Positions 6,222 through 6,795 of a stretch of 6,795 bases of DNA are shown here, piece by piece. The position numbers were made by a program, and so were the translations under genes. Origin of the DNA: Lachnospiraceae bacterium (GTDB taxonomy: Bacteria > Bacillota > Clostridia > Lachnospirales > Lachnospiraceae); contig JAGDCQ010000189.1 in assembly GCA_017958465.1 (NCBI GenBank), forward strand, positions 1 to 6,795, given 5' to 3'. The notes under the pieces were generated by a model. The model ran no database searches, was not told the origin of the DNA, and saw nothing but the letters and a program-made list of their open reading frames with translations. The first letter of the stretch is position 1, and each line of letters begins with the position of its first letter.

Positions 6222-6470
6222 CCCGCGGGGTGCAAGGCAAACATCAACGATCCCAATGCAGTCGGTAACCCGGCGAGTCAGCCCCGGAGAATGGTGGACA
6301 TGGGTGTGCTTACGACTAGGCGTAGCACTTAGGTTGTTCCAAGCCGAGTAGGGGCCGTGCAGCTATGCTGCTAAGGCCCCGTTAAGCGAGGCGCCGGAAG
6401 AACCTTAGTCGCGGAGCCGTTAGTAAGTATGCCCATGTCCATCCACTTCGCAGGGGCGGGTTCACGGGTC
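6222..6470 (+). ncRNA. Large structured non-coding RNA, family unassigned (HEARO/omega-RNA-like is one candidate)
   Basis: The outermost helix pairs AACCCG (6267-6272) with CGGGTT (6457-6462), and CCCC (6282-6285) with GGGG (6453-6456). Nested inside is a 21-pair helix, 6293-6313 with 6423-6443, containing four G-U wobbles (6294/6442, 6305/6431, 6306/6430, 6308/6428). These would be C-A mismatches on the other strand, so the RNA is plus-strand. Further in are GACTA (6314-6318) with TAGTC (6406-6410), a helix 6331-6340 with 6396-6405 having one G-G mismatch, and a two-part hairpin GGGGCC (6351-6356)/GGCCCC (6375-6380) plus GCAGC/GCTGC. Bases 6319-6330 and 6341-6350 stay free and could make tertiary contacts. 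The core is best supported at 6267-6462; the outer limits are estimates. The GAGGAAAGTCC element of RNase P RNA and a tmRNA acceptor are absent. Size, fold complexity and the ATGA just after it recall HEARO RNAs, the guide RNAs of IscB nucleases, but no IscB gene is visible. Confidence 0.7.
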
Positions 6471-6480
6471 AAAAAAATGA

Positions 6481-6509
6481 TTGTTAAATTGATATCGACG
6501 TAGTATAAT
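6481..6509 (+). promoter_or_regulatory. Sigma-A promoter of the coiled-coil lipoprotein gene
   Basis: TTGTTA at 6481-6486 (-35), a 17 nt spacer and a perfect TATAAT at 6504-6509 (-10). Transcription would start near 6516, giving a leader of about 50 nt. The -35 box begins immediately after the ATGA that follows the structured RNA. Confidence 0.75.
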
Positions 6510-6516
6510 GGGCGGC

Positions 6517-6548
6517 GTGGTTCATCAAAAAAGATTTCAACGGACCAC
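6517..6548 (+). other. Leader hairpin just before the lipoprotein ribosome binding site
   Basis: GTGGTTC (6517-6523) can pair with GGACCAC (6542-6548), 7 pairs with one G-U, around an 18-nt A-rich loop. It begins at the predicted transcript start and ends 2 nt before AAGGAG (6551-6556). It may protect the 5' end of the mRNA or influence translation. There is no U-run, so it is not a terminator. Confidence 0.45.
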
Positions 6549-6564
6549 AGAAGGAGTATTATTT

Positions 6565-6795
6565 ATGAGCAAAATTAAGGTTTTTGCATTGATCATCTTC
6601 ACCGCTGTATTGCTTTCCGGTTGCGGTATCAGTAAGGAGGAGCACGAAGCTGTTGTTTCCGAAAACGAAGAATTAAAGACAAAGATCGAGCAGCTTACTG
6701 CCGAAAAAACTGCTCTCACATCAGAGAAAGATCAGCTTGCCGCAGAAAAGGCCGGTCTTGCAGCTGAAAAAGACAGTCTCACAGCCGAAAAGACC
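6565..6795 (+). CDS. Coiled-coil lipoprotein, C-terminus cut off by the window edge
   Basis: The ATG at 6565 is preceded by AAGGAG (6551-6556) with 8 nt spacing and by its own promoter. The visible 77 residues begin with a lipoprotein signal peptide: Lys3 and Lys5, a hydrophobic stretch VFALIIFTAVLL (6-17) and a lipobox L-S-G-C with the lipidated Cys at 20. The mature protein would therefore be anchored to the outer face of the cytoplasmic membrane. From residue 30 the chain is a coiled coil: Val30 and Leu37, 44, 51, 58, 65 and 72 are spaced exactly seven apart, and from 44 on the units follow L-(T/A)-x-E-K-x-x. The coding DNA shows the matching 21 bp periodicity, so the coil probably grew by unit duplication. 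The C-terminal domain, which would indicate the function, is outside the window. Confidence 0.92.
   Translation, partial: MSKIKVFALIIFTAVLLSGCGISKEEHEAVVSENEELKTKIEQLTAEKTALTSEKDQLAAEKAGLAAEKDSLTAEKT

Noticed and set aside
5587..6351. Protein-coding genes through the hairpin array and into the RNA region
   Set aside because: The frames exist only because the repeat lacks stops. The 64 bp period shifts frame each unit, there is no ribosome binding site, and the predicted peptides are low-complexity Phe/Ala/Cys strings.
6222..6470. RNase P RNA, tmRNA, SRP RNA or a group II intron
   Set aside because: I could not find the universally conserved RNase P segment, a tmRNA alanine acceptor or tag frame, the SRP Alu/GGAAGG core, or a domain V of a group II intron.

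Overview
The window looks like chromosomal DNA from a Gram-positive Clostridia-type bacterium (Firmicutes), perhaps a gut or rumen Lachnospiraceae relative. This is an inference from the gene content: a BspA-like leucine-rich-repeat protein without a signal peptide, a stand-alone LUD-domain protein, a Dus-family tRNA modification enzyme, a patatin-like hydrolase, strong AGGAGG-type ribosome binding sites and sigma-A-like promoters. No species can be assigned from the sequence alone.

Layout. Four genes lie on the minus strand and read right to left. A patatin-like phospholipase (4293-5471) has its own promoter at 5505-5533. It is followed after 171 bp by a LUD-domain protein (3492-4121), which also has a plausible promoter. 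A tRNA-dihydrouridine synthase (2434-3459) follows only 32 bp later and is probably co-transcribed with the LUD gene. After a 133 bp gap holding a two-copy 39 bp tandem repeat comes a very long leucine-rich-repeat gene. That gene starts at 2300 and is still open at base 1, with 766 codons visible. On the plus strand at the right edge, a lipoprotein gene with a leucine-heptad coiled coil starts at 6565 and runs out of the window.

The most unusual part is the roughly 1.1 kb gap between the divergent patatin and lipoprotein genes. It holds two separate structures. The first, 5559-6106, is a regular array of nine 37 bp inverted-repeat units separated by 26-27 bp linkers. The 8-base arms are identical in all nine units while loops and linkers drift. 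The linkers are related to one another, so this is not a CRISPR array. The second, about 6222-6470, is a GC-richer stretch that folds into a large nested RNA structure. It includes a 21-pair helix whose four G-U wobbles show that the RNA is read from the plus strand. It encodes no convincing protein and lacks the signatures of RNase P RNA, tmRNA or SRP RNA that I know. A HEARO/omega-RNA-like identity is possible but unproven. Directly after it comes ATGA and then a good promoter for the lipoprotein gene.

The protein genes do not form one obvious pathway. Membrane-lipid hydrolysis, LUD-type metabolism, tRNA modification and a repeat-protein scaffold appear to be neighbours rather than partners.
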